Source: Riptortus pedestris (Eukaryota; Arthropoda; Insecta; Hemiptera; Alydidae). From it: a stretch of DNA of 64,000 nt. The stretch covers positions 69,115,501 through 69,179,500 of the forward strand of contig CM032228.1 of NCBI GenBank assembly GCA_019009955.1, written 5' to 3'. Under the pieces are notes generated by a model. That model was not told the DNA's origin. It was given only the letters and a program-made list of their open reading frames with translations, and did no database searches. Shown here piece after piece: positions 47,923-58,666 of the stretch. The position numbers and the translations under genes are program-made. Every line of letters starts with the position of its first letter. Position 1 is the stretch's first letter.

Positions 47923-48801
47923 TTCCGTCACGCATGTGCAGCGTAAACTAAAAAGATTTCCCTCGTACAGATTTTTTATTTTGACCTCATCTCACCACAC
48001 ATTCTCTAGTTTTCGCAAAATAACGCAGATATTTTGAATTTCCATATTTCCCGTGCTCTGGCCCTCCTTCCCTCCCCCCCCCCCTAATTCGGATCCAATT
48101 TCAGCCATTAAGTATTATGATCTTTAGTGTTAAATGAAACAGTAAAATATGGAGTAAGGTATTGATAAAAGAAACATTTTCTAGTTAGAACACAAAATTT
48201 TGATTGATGACGTCATCTCTCATTGAATTTGCATCTATCTTGCATAATGCCTCTTGAAAACAATATTTGATTTTTTAACTTAGAATAAAGTGGTTCATCT
48301 TATAACAGCTTATTGCTATTCTGACATTAGTAGGAGTCTGGGTTTACTAAAGTCTAAAATCTATAAAATCCTGATATCTTGATTAATATTCACGATAGAT
48401 AAAATATGTTTATAACGACATTCATAGACATTATATCGACAATAATATTGGTTCTATTCACTTTTTAGATCCGACGTATGATAACAGCAATATTCAGAAT
48501 TTTAGAAATATTCCTCCTCTAAACCACCCTCCCACTGTTCTGATTTCTGCCATTAATGAATTTGATCTTTTATTTTTTTTTTTTTTTTACTTAAAACGAT
48601 TAATTATCGAGCTTGGTAACAATAAAAAAAATTGGAACCGCGAGATCGTTAACTATTTATATGTCTATACGTGTATATAAAATTTTGAACTGACCTTAAT
48701 TTCGTCATCTGCTGGGTAGGATCAATAGGCATTTCAGGAAATTGTTCAAAAATCACGTCATGATTATAACCTCAATAGCTGTAAGTCCTAGGGAAATTTG
48801 C
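47923..48801 (-). mobile_element. Family A copy, diverged, flanking the 45-bp array
   Basis: TTCCGTCACGCATGTGCAGC through the ATTGATGACGTCAT variant, with a T run replacing part of the body (48570-48590) and almost no TA repeats. It ends CTAGGGAAATTTGC. The first 45-mer begins at the very next bases. Confidence 0.65.
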
Positions 48802-49648
48802 AAAAAAGTGATATATACGGAAAACAATGATTTTGTTACAAGCTAGTAAAAAGTGATATATACGGAAAACAATGATTTTTTTACAAGCTAGTAAAAAGTG
48901 ATATATACGGAAAACAATGATTTTGTTACAAGCTAGTAAAAAGTGATATATACGGAAAACAATGATTTTGTTACAAGCTAGTAAAAAGTGATATATACGG
49001 AAAACAATGATTTTTTTACAAGCTAGTAAAAAGTGATATATACGGAAAACAATGATTTTGTTACAAACTAGTAAAAAGTGATATATACGGAAAACAATGA
49101 TTTTTTTACAAGCTAGTAAAAAGTGATATATACGGAAAACAATGATTTTGTTACAAACTAGTAAAAAGTGATATATACGGAAAACAATGATTTTTTTACA
49201 AGCTAGTAAAAAGTGATATATACGGAAAACAATGATTTTGTTACAAACTAGTAAAAAGTGATATATACGGAAAACAATGATTTTTTTACAAGCTAGTAAA
49301 AAGTGATATATACAGAAAACAATGATTTTGTTACAAACTAGTAAAAAGTGATATATACGGAAAACAATGATTTTTTTACAAGCTAGTAAAAAGTGATATA
49401 TACGGAAAACAATGATTTTGTTACAAACTAGTAAAAAGTGATATATACGGAAAACAATGATTTTTTTACAAGCTAGTAAAAAGTGATATATACAGAAAAC
49501 AATGATTTTGTTACAAACTAGTAAAAAGTGATATATACGGAAAACAATGATTTTTTTTACAAGCTAGTAAAAAGTGATATATACGGAAAACAATGATTTT
49601 GTTACAAACTAGTAAAAAGTGATATATACGGAAAACAATGATTTTTAC
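48802..49648 (+). repeat. 45-bp tandem array, about 19 units
   Basis: The anchor GTGATATATACGG recurs every 45 bp from 48808 to 49619, with one extra T near 49555. Units alternate between TTTTGTTACAAAC and TTTTTTTACAAGC, giving a 90-bp dimer in most of the array, while the first units are uniform. Because 45 is divisible by three, the minus strand is open through long runs of units, but no start codon or domain suggests a protein. Confidence 0.93.
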
Positions 49649-49678
49649 ATCACTCTGTAAGTAGTTACTTTCGCTACC

Positions 49679-49810
49679 GTATGTAAGTATGGAAAGTGGG
49701 TCTTTTTATAATAACTTGAAACAGCTGTTCTCTTGCCCGGTCTAGGGAGGGAAAAGTTTTTCCCTCCTTAGACCGGGAAAGAGAACAGCTGTTTATACTT
49801 ACTTACATAC
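49679..49810. repeat. Long palindrome between the 45-bp arrays
   Basis: AAACAGCTGTTCTCTT (49719 on) pairs with AGAGAACAGCTGTTT (to 49794). The arms continue inward through CCCGGTCTA / TAGACCGGG and GGAGGGAAAA / TTTTCCCTCC with almost no loop. Outside, GTATGTAAGTAT (49679) pairs with ATACTTACTTACATAC with a 4-base bulge. Confidence 0.85.
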
Positions 49811-50146
49811 TATCAGTTGAAGTTACAGTTTCCAACACTAGGTTACGCTAGCGTTTCTATTCGAAAAACGATTTATATTTTAGTTATTTTAAAGCACTAA
49901 AGATATTATTGGTCGATTACTTATCATTAGAAAATATAATTACACTAATTTAACTTAGTTTTATTATAAAATTTGAAAGAGTTATTAAAGTTATGTTACT
50001 TGTATCAGGTTATTGCTCTAAATCAGCAGTTCAGAAATAATTGATACTACAGAATGCATCATTTAATATGATAATACTTAATAATTACGAGTTTAAATTA
50101 TATTTTGCATTTTTTGCCTCGTGATGTAAAGTATCGTTCATAACTC

Positions 50147-50246
50147 GGGCGGAAAGTGAGTTTCCAATGCTCGATCTAATTTCCAGCCTCGGCTTCGCCT
50201 CGGCCGTAAACCACGATCTCGCATAGGAAACAGTCACTTTCCGCCC
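50147..50246. repeat. Second inverted repeat between the arrays
   Basis: GGGCGGAAAGTGA at 50147 pairs with TCACTTTCCGCCC ending at 50246. Inside is a GC-rich palindromic patch, CCTCGGCTTCGCCTCGG. The sequence 49811-50146 between the two palindromes is AT-rich with nothing recognised. Confidence 0.75.
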
Positions 50247-50249
50247 TTG

Positions 50250-50480
50250 TAATGAAATATACTATTTTACAAGCTAGTAAAAAGTGATATATACGGAAAA
50301 CAATGATTTTGTTACAAGCTAGTAAAAAGTGATATATACGGAAAACAATGATTTTGTTACAAGCTAGTAAAAAGTGATATATACGGAAAACAATGATTTT
50401 GTTACAAGCTAGTAAAAAGTGATATATACGGAAAACAATGATTTTGTTACAAGCTAGTAAAAAGTCAATCCATCTCAAAA
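50250..50480 (+). repeat. 45-bp tandem array, second block of 4 units
   Basis: The same unit as at 48.8 kb, same orientation, anchors at 50284, 50329, 50374 and 50419. It then breaks off in AGTCAATCC. All four units are of the TTTTGTTACAAGC type, so this block was homogenised separately. The minus frame 50176-50478 repeats a 15-residue string through it and is an artefact of the repeat. Confidence 0.93.
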
Positions 50481-50561
50481 ATATATTTACAGAGTTAAGT
50501 GTGTAATTGAGGTTATATACCCTCAGTAATCCCCCCCCCCTCCCTCACACCCACTTGCGTT

Positions 50562-50639
50562 TTAGCAGGTTGCCTTTAAGGTAAATCAGCTATTGAATCG
50601 CTATTTTCAAATAGTCATCAAATGTCCATCGTCTCTAGC

Positions 50640-50640
<1 letters not shown>
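50562..50640 (+). mobile_element. Family A 5-prime end fragment
   Basis: TTTTAGCAGGTTGCCTTTAA to ATGTCCATCGTC, then (TA)n(TG)n at 50639-50680, and no further family A sequence. Confidence 0.6.
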
Positions 50641-50680
<40 letters not shown>

Positions 50681-50685
<5 letters not shown>

Positions 50686-51760
50686 CTGGCATGTGCTGTG
50701 TTCATTAATTAAAACGGACAATTAATGTTACAAAGTCTGTAGTTTTAATATTGTCAATCAAAATTAATTATGTTTAAGGAAGATAAAGTTAATTAAGGCT
50801 AAACCAATTAAGAGTATTTTCCACAAAAGTAATGGATATTTATCAGCCAGTTGGTGTCCATATGCATGATAATTTGCACACATCCCTGATGTGTTTGAAT
50901 AGGAAGTACTACTTCACAAATGTTGCATAACACTTTAAGTAATTATAATATTTTTTTGTATCGAGTAAAGAAACAGGAAATAATAAATGCCCAATGTAAT
51001 TTGTGTATATCATGTGGAGTTGTTTTGAAATTCTAAGTTGTGGAGTAATCTCATGTTAATTGTAGAGACCGCCAGAGGGCAGGACGAGCTAAAGCCATTG
51101 ATTTGCGATAATCATCATGTAAAAAAAACCCGGCCTACATCCAAAAAGGGATACTTAATTCCATAAAACAGCTCCTTTTTCTCCACGGTTTTCACACAAA
51201 CCTAGAATTACCGAAGACTGACGATTTACAGATTTCGCTTCGGATAACAGGAAGTTTCGCAGATTTTTTCCCCCGCGACCAGCATTTAAGATGATTAAAG
51301 TGCTAAAATATTACAACTTATGAATTCAAAAGGCATGCGAGTCCAAAACTGGTTTAAAAGTCCTCTTAAAAAGACCGGTGAAGTAGTGAGAGAGAGATAA
51401 AAAAAAAACAAGGAGATTTGTTGAGGCGAAGCTGTGGTTTGAATGGCGGTAAAGCGATGAAAGGTGTGTTTAAGAAGGAAACGGAGAATAGATCAGTAAA
51501 GGCTAGTTATTAAAGAAAAAAACGGAGCAAGTATCACGAGTAGTCACTATTTCACTGTACACCGACTACCTGTTATTATAGACGTGAAGTTTGTTTCCTT
51601 GCCTTCCTGATTCATGGACTTGCAGTGGAAAAAACTACTTCACTCACAAACTCTTTTTGTGTTTCTACCGTGTTTACAGAGCCTCTCTATTATCTCTTTA
51701 ACTCTCTGGGGCGAGTGAGGCTGTGGATTTAGCAGTTTTGAAGGGCAATAAAAAAAAAAA
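50681..51760. other. Unique sequence with a CTCF-like word
   Basis: The only motif noted is ACCGCCAGAGGGCAGGA at 51068-51083. Around 51060-51700 the composition is closer to average. No coding signal is seen. Confidence 0.35.
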
Positions 51761-52275
51761 TTCCGTCACGCAGGGGTTGAGTAACCTAAGCAGATTTTAC
51801 ACGTGATTGTATGGCTCACTACCGCTCTCATACCTTCTCTGTTTCTTAAATCCGTGTGTAGAAGTGGGGGTTTACTGAAGGCTAAAAAAAATAAAGTTTG
51901 AATTATTCATAATATTTTAGTTACAAAAAAAATGTAAATAACAACAATTATAGAACATCGACAGTTTAACTAGGTTTGTTCTATAATATTTTTCAAAAGA
52001 CTCATAACAGAAATGTTATGAATATTGGAATTCCCACCCCCGTGTGTGCCTCTTCCCACCCCTCTCTTCTTCGTCCGGTTTAAGCCCTAAATTAACGTGA
52101 CCTTTAGTATTGATAAAGCTTCGAATCGGGTTTGGCAAGGATCAAATAAACATTTTCTAAGTAGTTAAAGAGATAAAATTTTAAAAGATGACTCCATCAC
52201 AATACGTAATTGCATGTTGCCTCTCACAGTAAAAGTTCAATATTTGGTATTTATGCTTCCTATCAAATGTTTCAT
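51761..52275 (-). mobile_element. Family A copy, 5-prime half missing
   Basis: TTCCGTCACGCAGGGGTTGA, AGCAGATTTTACACG, the GTGGGGGTTTACTGAAGGCT block and later variant text up to TTTGGTATTTATGCTTCC. No microsatellite or 5-prime end. Confidence 0.6.
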
Positions 52276-53273
52276 GATCTATGAGTTAACTTATTATGGA
52301 AAATCTGAATTTTTTTTTCGTTAACATTTCTTTGTGTTTAATGTTGAGTTATTATCATTTTTACTATTTTTATTAAAATTTCAGATAACATTTCATTATT
52401 AAATAATGATCATAGAATTAGCTAGTAATGACTTAGTATTTTTTATAGTAGATGCATAACTCATGTTTACTCAAAATATAGAAGTAAAATTGGCCAATTA
52501 AATTAGAATCATACTTTCTTTTAATTAAACAATTTTTTACTAGGACAGTGATTTTATCTTATGCCAGGAATATTACTCTTTATAAACTTACTATTCTATG
52601 TAAATAGCAATGAGTTTTTTGTTAAGTATTTCCGAAATTATTATTGAGAGGGAAGCTGTCAAAAGAGAATACATTTAGCCAATAAGGTTCCAAAGACAAG
52701 ATTCCCCACTTCGAATAAGTATCTGATAATTAAAAAAAAACGTCTATCCGGGAAATATTATGAAAATCCGGGGTTATGAAATGAACCGGGGTCTATTTTG
52801 AAAGTAATGAACTTCTTTTCTGACCTACAGTAAAAATTGGAATCCTACCAAGGAAAACTGGCGATCTCTCCTGATCTAGAAAAAAACAGGCCTGTAACAA
52901 TATATTTTCCTATTGTAAATTGGACATTAATCAAAAATTGAATGTTCTGTTGTTCCTATTATCACTTGCAGGCTTAGTTTATTATTATTATTATATTATT
53001 CAGGCATCATTTATGTAACTCTTTCTTCATATAACTCTGAAGGATTCTCATTGACATCTACTAGACAATTTGGATGGATTTTTACACATGTTTCAAGAAT
53101 CATATCATGAGTGCATACTGTATTATAAAATGACATACTGAAGTGATAGGGTCACGTGGAAGAATTGAACCCACCAACAGTCAAACATGAATTTGTATAT
53201 TAAATTCAACAGAAAGTGGGAACTTTCGGAGGCTGTTGAAAATAACAAAGCTCCAAGTCCTTTGTGACTGCAC

Positions 53274-53322
<49 letters not shown>

Positions 53323-53506
53323 ATATCTAAGGAAAATTGTCCTGAAAAGCTTAGGTAAGAAGGTAATATATTTTACTCAATTGTTTGAGCAGATCAAATT
53401 ATTTTCTTGAAACTTCCTTGACCTACTATCAAAGAGTATAACGTGCTAGATCCCACAACTGTCTGTTTTCATTTATACTTACAATTTTAGGCCTTGATAA
53501 GGAATA
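52276..53506. other. AT-rich sequence with (TA)n at 53277-53320
   Basis: No gene, RNA or transposon end is seen other than the TA microsatellite. Confidence 0.45.
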
Positions 53507-53803
53507 TTTTTAGCAGATTTCTCTTAAGTGAAATCAGTTTAAGAGGATGTACTCATGACTCGATTTTCGAAAAATGTCTTCAAATATCCATCGATCCTAA
53601 ACAGGAGATGACGAAAATGAGTTCCGTTCAAAATTATATCATCATTTGCAACTTTTGTTTGATTGTATGATAGAGTTCGTTAATGGCTGATATCGGACCA
53701 GTGGGAGGGGAATTTCGAAAATTAAAATATCTCTGTTGTTATAATTCTGATTGAAAAAGTGTATAGAAGCCATTGTATTGGCAATTTAATGTTTTATAAA
53801 AGT

Positions 53804-53840
<37 letters not shown>

Positions 53841-54375
53841 TTTTCACTACATTGATTATTAACTGATACATTTGCATTTTTAATATATGTAAGCCTTTTA
53901 TGCGAAAGGGGCTCAGGTTAGCCAAGTGAGTTAAAGCGTTTACCTTAATCTCAGACGGCAAACCTAGAGTGGCGAGTTCGATTCTCGCCTGGGCAAAGGA
54001 AATTATATAGTGACGGAATTCAATAAATAACACCCTTAGCCCCGCCCTGGCTAGTAATGGGTGGTAACCTGTAGATAACCCGTCCCAATTAGCCTTAGTT
54101 GCAAAAACGTGGATGTTAATATTAATATTTTATGTGAAAACAAAGATCATGTTCTTTAATGGATGAGGTCAGATTATGAGGAGGGAGTTAGAGGGAAGGC
54201 ATATCCAAACTTCAAAATATCTTCATTATCATATGTCGGATCAAAATATGATATAGAATCAATCTTATTTAAAATTTAATTGTCTTTAAATGTTGTTATA
54301 TACGTATTTTCTCTATTATAAATTGTAACCAAGATATTTTGGTTATTTAGTTTTCAATAGCCGATGACTTAAGGG
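53507..54375 (+). mobile_element. Family A copy interrupted by a SINE
   Basis: TTTTAGCAGATTTCTCTT to the TTGCATTTTTAATATATG block, with (TA)~16 displaced to about 53807-53837. After the SINE (53908-54127) it continues with a second copy of the middle block (AAACAAAGATCATGTTC to TTTAGTTTTCAATAGCCGA). Two partial copies overlap or an internal duplication has occurred. Confidence 0.6.
53908..54127 (+). mobile_element. tRNA-derived SINE, full length, with 12-bp TSD
   Basis: GGGGCTCAGGTTAGCCAAGT, GTTAAAGCG, B box GAGTTCGATTCTCGCC, body GCCCTGGCTAG and GGTGGTAACCTGTAG, ending AAACGTGGATGTTAATATTA. The target duplication TTTTATGCGAAA (53896-53907) / TTTTATGTGAAA (54128-54139) has one mismatch. The head resembles a tRNA with Leu/Ser-like A-box text. 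This is the best copy for the family consensus (220 bp). Confidence 0.88.
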
Positions 54376-55198
54376 AAATGTACTGAAACAGAAACGCGTA
54401 CTTGGACCGGCGTTTCAACGTTATTAGCGTAGTGGGTGCAAGGCAGAAACTGGGGAGTTAGCGGACAAAAGCCCAGAGGCCGTTAATCTCCCCCGAAAAA
54501 GCAAAAGAAAGCAAAGCAGCACGGGCGATAGCCTTAGTAAGAAAGCGTTGGGGAATGGACATGAGCGATCGGGAGACAGAGAGAGGAGGGAGAATTCCAT
54601 GTGATTTCTTATAAGGGCCTTAAACCACACGGCCAGGAAACCAGACCACATAATATTGGCGAAAAAAGCGCACGCTCAACAGCCTCCCGTATCCTGTCTA
54701 CCCCTACTTAACCCTCTCCGTGCCAAAGAAAATGGCACTCAAGATGGAATTGTAGCATTTAGTAAATCATACGTCGTCCGGACGTTTGCTGGTGAGAATC
54801 GTTTCTCTCCGCCTTATATTGCTCTCTTTATCTCGTGAGAACTAAAGTTTTTTTTGTTGTTAGTTACTTACTTAAATTTTATCTGATGTGTGGTTATGAC
54901 ATCTAGAGATTTTATAAGAGTTTTTATGTTATTCTTTAACATTTTTGTAGGTAGTTGACTTTTACTTTTATAGTGCAAGGACATTTTTTTCTTTTATACG
55001 AGAAACACCATTTTTTTTTTTTTTACTAACGTACCTAATTAGTAATATACATTTCCCCCTTATCCACGTGATCAAGAAATGTATTTACGCCCTAAAAAAA
55101 TATTTCATTAGACTGGTAGTTGTTGAAAAATCATCTCATTGGTTAAGGCTTACAGTACTGTTCTGCATCAAAATCCTCCCTTTAACAGAAATGTTTTA
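54376..55198. other. GC-rich unique island (54385-54840), then AT-rich
   Basis: About 450 bp are distinctly GC-richer with open frames on both strands (75 codons minus, 60 plus) and no recognised domain. The text after 54841 is T-rich and featureless. Confidence 0.35.
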
Positions 55199-55263
55199 TT
55201 TTTAGCAGATTTCCCTTAAGGGGTCAACTTCAAATGTCCATCGATCCTACCCTTCCTACCGTA
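55199..55263 (+). mobile_element. Family A 5-prime end, host of family B insertion
   Basis: TTTAGCAGATTTCCCTTAAG with an internal deletion, then ATGTCCATCGATCCTACC, stopping at GTATATATATA where family B starts. Its partner 3-prime part is 55827-56199. Confidence 0.7.
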
Positions 55264-55762
55264 TATATATAAAATTGTAACCTCTGTCTGTACATTGATT
55301 TTTTTCGCGAAATTTCCTGATAACATTTCGTTTCACATGTCATAGACACCTTAACTGCATTTTGTTTCTTTGGGTTCTGTTTGTTTTATAAATTTCTCCA
55401 GGAACAATGTGTGGAGCAAGTAATTTGCGTAAAAATAATGATATGCTGAACAATTCATTCCAATTTGAACTATGAGGTACCTCACCTGGAAAAATTAATT
55501 CAAATCTACGTTAATATTTTGTCCTAAATAACTGAAATCTATGCATAATGCACAGGAGACGCGAAATATAACAATTTGGAGGACAGTAAAGACTTACAGA
55601 AAAAATTAATTTTATTATTAACAAATGCCAACAACGGGTATTAACCCTAAACACTGGGACGAGTAAATGTCAAAATATTGTGCAAATTAAAGCCTTGCCA
55701 AAAAAATACCATCACCATTCAGCCTCAAATCAATTCCCGGGTGAAGCCGGGTATCTGAGCTA

Positions 55763-55763
<1 letters not shown>
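55264..55763 (+). mobile_element. Family B (Helitron-like) copy, internally deleted, nested in family A
   Basis: ATAAAATTGTAACCTCTGTC start; the ~298-bp internal units are deleted; it resumes at AATTTCTCCAGGAACAATG. It ends ATTCCCGGGTGAAGCCGGGT, ATCTGAG, CTAG, then T. Both flanks are TA repeats of one family A copy, so it is a clear insertion into that microsatellite. Confidence 0.8.
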
Positions 55764-55821
<58 letters not shown>

Positions 55822-55826
55822 TATAT

Positions 55827-56199
55827 ATTCTCTAAATACTCCGAAAACTCTAAATATCTCCGTTATTATGCGTCGTGCCGAAAAATACTATAATACCAAT
55901 CTTACGGCAAATTAAATTTACTATAAATAATGTTATATACACTTATTCTCTATCTTGAACATTAACCGAGGTATTTGCATTTTTATTAAGAGTGTTTGAT
56001 AAGAGTTGAGTTCGGCTGAAGTCGGTTCTATTCGGGACTTTCCGCCGAAAGCTAGTTCGGCCGTTTCCTTAACTGTTTGGCTCTCGTAAAATTGGTATAG
56101 AGACTTGTTCCTAATACTGTTCTTAGTAGGCAGATTTCTCTATTGTAAAACTACACGTGGGAAATCTGCTTAGTTACGCAGCCCCTGCGTGACGGACTT
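55827..56199 (+). mobile_element. Family A 3-prime part (A2 variant)
   Basis: It follows (TA)n at 55764-55826 and runs through the CTATCTTGAACATTAACCGA block and the A2 segment (GTTCGGCCGTTTCC) to GGGAAATCTGCTTAG and the intact hairpin, ending GACGGAC. Confidence 0.7.
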
Positions 56200-56394
56200 A
56201 CTTTTTATGTTTTGAGACATGCTGAATACGATTCCAAAGGCTGAAAATTTCTACCAGGGTTATTTTATTTCAAAATTGTGTCTTTGGCCAAGCAATTAGG
56301 CTTTTTTCGACATTTTGAGTATTTATTTTTATATTAAAGAAATGTCAACGAATAACAAAATAACCTGCTTTTGAAGCTATTGCAGCATGAAAAA

Positions 56395-57115
56395 ATTGTG
56401 GAAGTTCGTGTATGGCTTCAAGAATTTGTTAGGCCAAATCAACCAGTTTATAAGTGTCTCTAATCTTGAAGGTCTTAAGGCAATGCTTACAGGGCTGCAA
56501 GGTGGTTAAACTAAGTTTTGCTGATGAAGTAAATGGCTCATAGACACAATTGGTCAAAAGAATATTTTCACTCCACCCTTGATTGATTGGAAAAAACAGA
56601 ATTCTACTCCCATCTCTCCATATCAAATAAGAACTGACAAAGAATTTAGTGAAAGCAATTGAGAAGAGAGGAGGAGGAAATTTAGTAAGGCAATGATTAT
56701 AGATGGGAGTTTGTGGGCTACAAATCCGCGCTCTATTTAAGGACTATGCTTTCAAAGGAAAACTCAATGAAACTGAAAAAAGAGCCTGGACTCCGTTTGA
56801 AAACGTGTGTCTACAATGTTTGGCTAACAAAACAGCTGCGAATTACAAAGATATTGTTAATGAATTGGTTTTAACTTTAAGACCATAGGTTGCGACAGGC
56901 CATTAAAAATTCATTCTTTGCACTCTCAATTGGATTTCTTTACACCCAACTTGGGAGCTGTATCAGCAGAAAATGGAGAACGATTTCATCAAGACATAGC
57001 TCAAACAGAGAAGAGGTATAGCGTTAAATGGAATGAAATGCTTGCTGTATACAGTTTGATACTGCAAAATTGAACATCTGATGAAGACTATGCAAAAAGT
57101 TATATTTTGTTCAGT
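56395..57115 (+). pseudogene. Decayed copy of an uncharacterised TE-like protein family
   Basis: Three frames, in order, carry pieces of one conserved protein: NLEGLKAMLTGLQGG; QKNIFTPPLI; ILLPSLHIK, stop, ELTKNLVKAIEKRG; GLQIRALFKDYAFKG; LNETEKRAWTPFENV; NYKDIVNELVLTLR; LHSQLDFFTPNLGAV; and ENGERFHQDIAQTEKRYS. I know this order (NxVxPPLI, LLPPLHIKLGLMK.FVKA, GPQIR.L, LHSHLD.FP.NLG.VSDE.GERFHQD...E.RYQG.W) from a widely dispersed protein family in arthropods and cnidarians. It has no established function and behaves like a repetitive or transposon-borne gene. Several frameshifts and stops make this copy dead. The 5-prime part of the family is absent or unrecognisable upstream of 56395. Confidence 0.7.
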
Positions 57116-57164
57116 ATTCAATACTGTATTATTTGATATATTATTCGCAAAATAAATAAATATT

Positions 57165-57278
57165 GAGTTCTGGTCCGATTTCAGCCATTAACGAACTTGA
57201 CCTTTATTTTTGTATAAAACCATTAAATATCGAGTTTGGTAACGATCAAACCAAAATTGCGACCGCTAGAGTGTTAGC

Positions 57279-57335
<57 letters not shown>

Positions 57336-57460
57336 GTTGAATGGACCGCATTTTCGTCATCTCCTGGGTAGGATCGATGGACATTTGAGGAAAATTTTCA
57401 AATAATGCGTCATGAGTACGACCTCAATAGCCGATTTCTCTTAAGGGAAATCTGCTAAAA
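57165..57460 (-). mobile_element. Family A 5-prime half
   Basis: From GGTCCGATTTCAGCCATTAA through GCGACCGCTAGAGTG, (TA)~23 (57284-57330) and the 5-prime block, to GATTTCTCTTAAGGGAAATC-TGCTAAAA. Confidence 0.8.
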
Positions 57461-57462
57461 TC

Positions 57463-57512
57463 TTTGTGTGCGCCTGCGTCTGTGTGTCTCTGTCTGTATT
57501 TCTGTCTGTCTG

Positions 57513-57583
<71 letters not shown>
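57463..57583. repeat. Compound TG / CTGT / (CT)n / (TA)n microsatellite
   Basis: Degenerate TGTG and TCTG repeats, (CT)~18 and (TA)~15, starting immediately after the family A terminus. Confidence 0.9.
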
Positions 57584-57586
<3 letters not shown>

Positions 57587-58240
57587 TACATTGTATGATA
57601 GAAATGTACGTCATTTTATTCATTTATTTATCAGTATGCGTAGCAGTAGAGTGCTAAAACAGGAATCTTGCATTAAATTGACGAAAACATATCGCCGGCC
57701 TGATGCAAGATAATATAAAAAATTAAGTGCTTTCTTAATAATGTTGTATCATTGAATGAAATTACCATTTGCATGTGAAAAGACAGTAAGTGCAACATTA
57801 AAGCCACAATTTAAATTAAAGTCAGAAAGTTGCCTAATATGTTATCAGATATACTGCGGCTAAAAGGCTACCTGCGGTACGTTGTTGGATTAAATACATC
57901 TGCATATAAATTAATTACTATTTAAATAAATTAACATACGACTATATTTCCTCTTGGGACCACTATAATAAGCAGAACACCTATAAGTGTGTAACAGTTA
58001 GTTGAGTTTTGAGATTAATGATTCTCACGAACATCTACTATCATCTGAGCGTGTATCCTATCCTTCATATTCAAAAGGGGGAAATTGAAGAAACTATTAA
58101 TTTGCAAAAAACACTGTTTTTAATTTTGAACCAAATCATGAGTTAAACAGTTTAGAAAAAAGTAAAAAAGACAGATAGAAGCAGCGTGAAATAGATTAGA
58201 CTAAATTTCCTCAACCAAAAAAAAAAAAACAACGGAAAAA
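57584..58240. other. AT-rich sequence, nothing recognised
   Basis: No motif or repeat seen. Confidence 0.4.
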
Positions 58241-58440
58241 GGTCAGTCACGTATTGGATGCGTAAATTAAGCAGATTTCCCACGTGCTGGGATAACACAC
58301 TAGTGATTATCTTATCTCACATGGCAATACAAGAAAGTACCAATTACTAGCTTAATATTTGACTTACGAAAAAATGCGTAGAACAACAATTGTAGAGCGT
58401 TAATAGTTAAACAACAAAAAAAGTTGCTACTATAAGCTAA
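58241..58440 (-). mobile_element. Family A 3-prime-end fragment
   Basis: GGTCAGTCACGTATTGGATG and AAGCAGATTTCCCACGTG, then diverged variant text. The end hairpin is damaged. Confidence 0.55.
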
Positions 58441-58470
58441 GAACTGAGATGTTAACGATATAACAGCTTA

Positions 58471-58589
58471 TTTTAACAGATTTCTCTTAAGGAAAATCAG
58501 CTATTGAGGTCGTACTCATGACGCGATTTTCGAAAAATTTCTTCAAATGTCCTATCCAGGAGATGACGAAAATGAGGTCCGTTCAAAAC

Positions 58590-58666
<77 letters not shown>

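Noticed and set aside
48802..49648. CRISPR array
   Set aside because: The 45-bp units are contiguous and identical with no unique spacers, and the context is eukaryotic transposon DNA.
50176..50478. 100-codon minus-strand frame repeating a 15-residue string
   Set aside because: It is the 45-bp satellite read in an open phase, since 45 is divisible by three. The frame begins and ends in non-coding text.
53908..53990. Functional tRNA gene
   Set aside because: A- and B-box-like words occur, but no acceptor stem or cloverleaf closes. The unit is a SINE with body, tail and target duplications.
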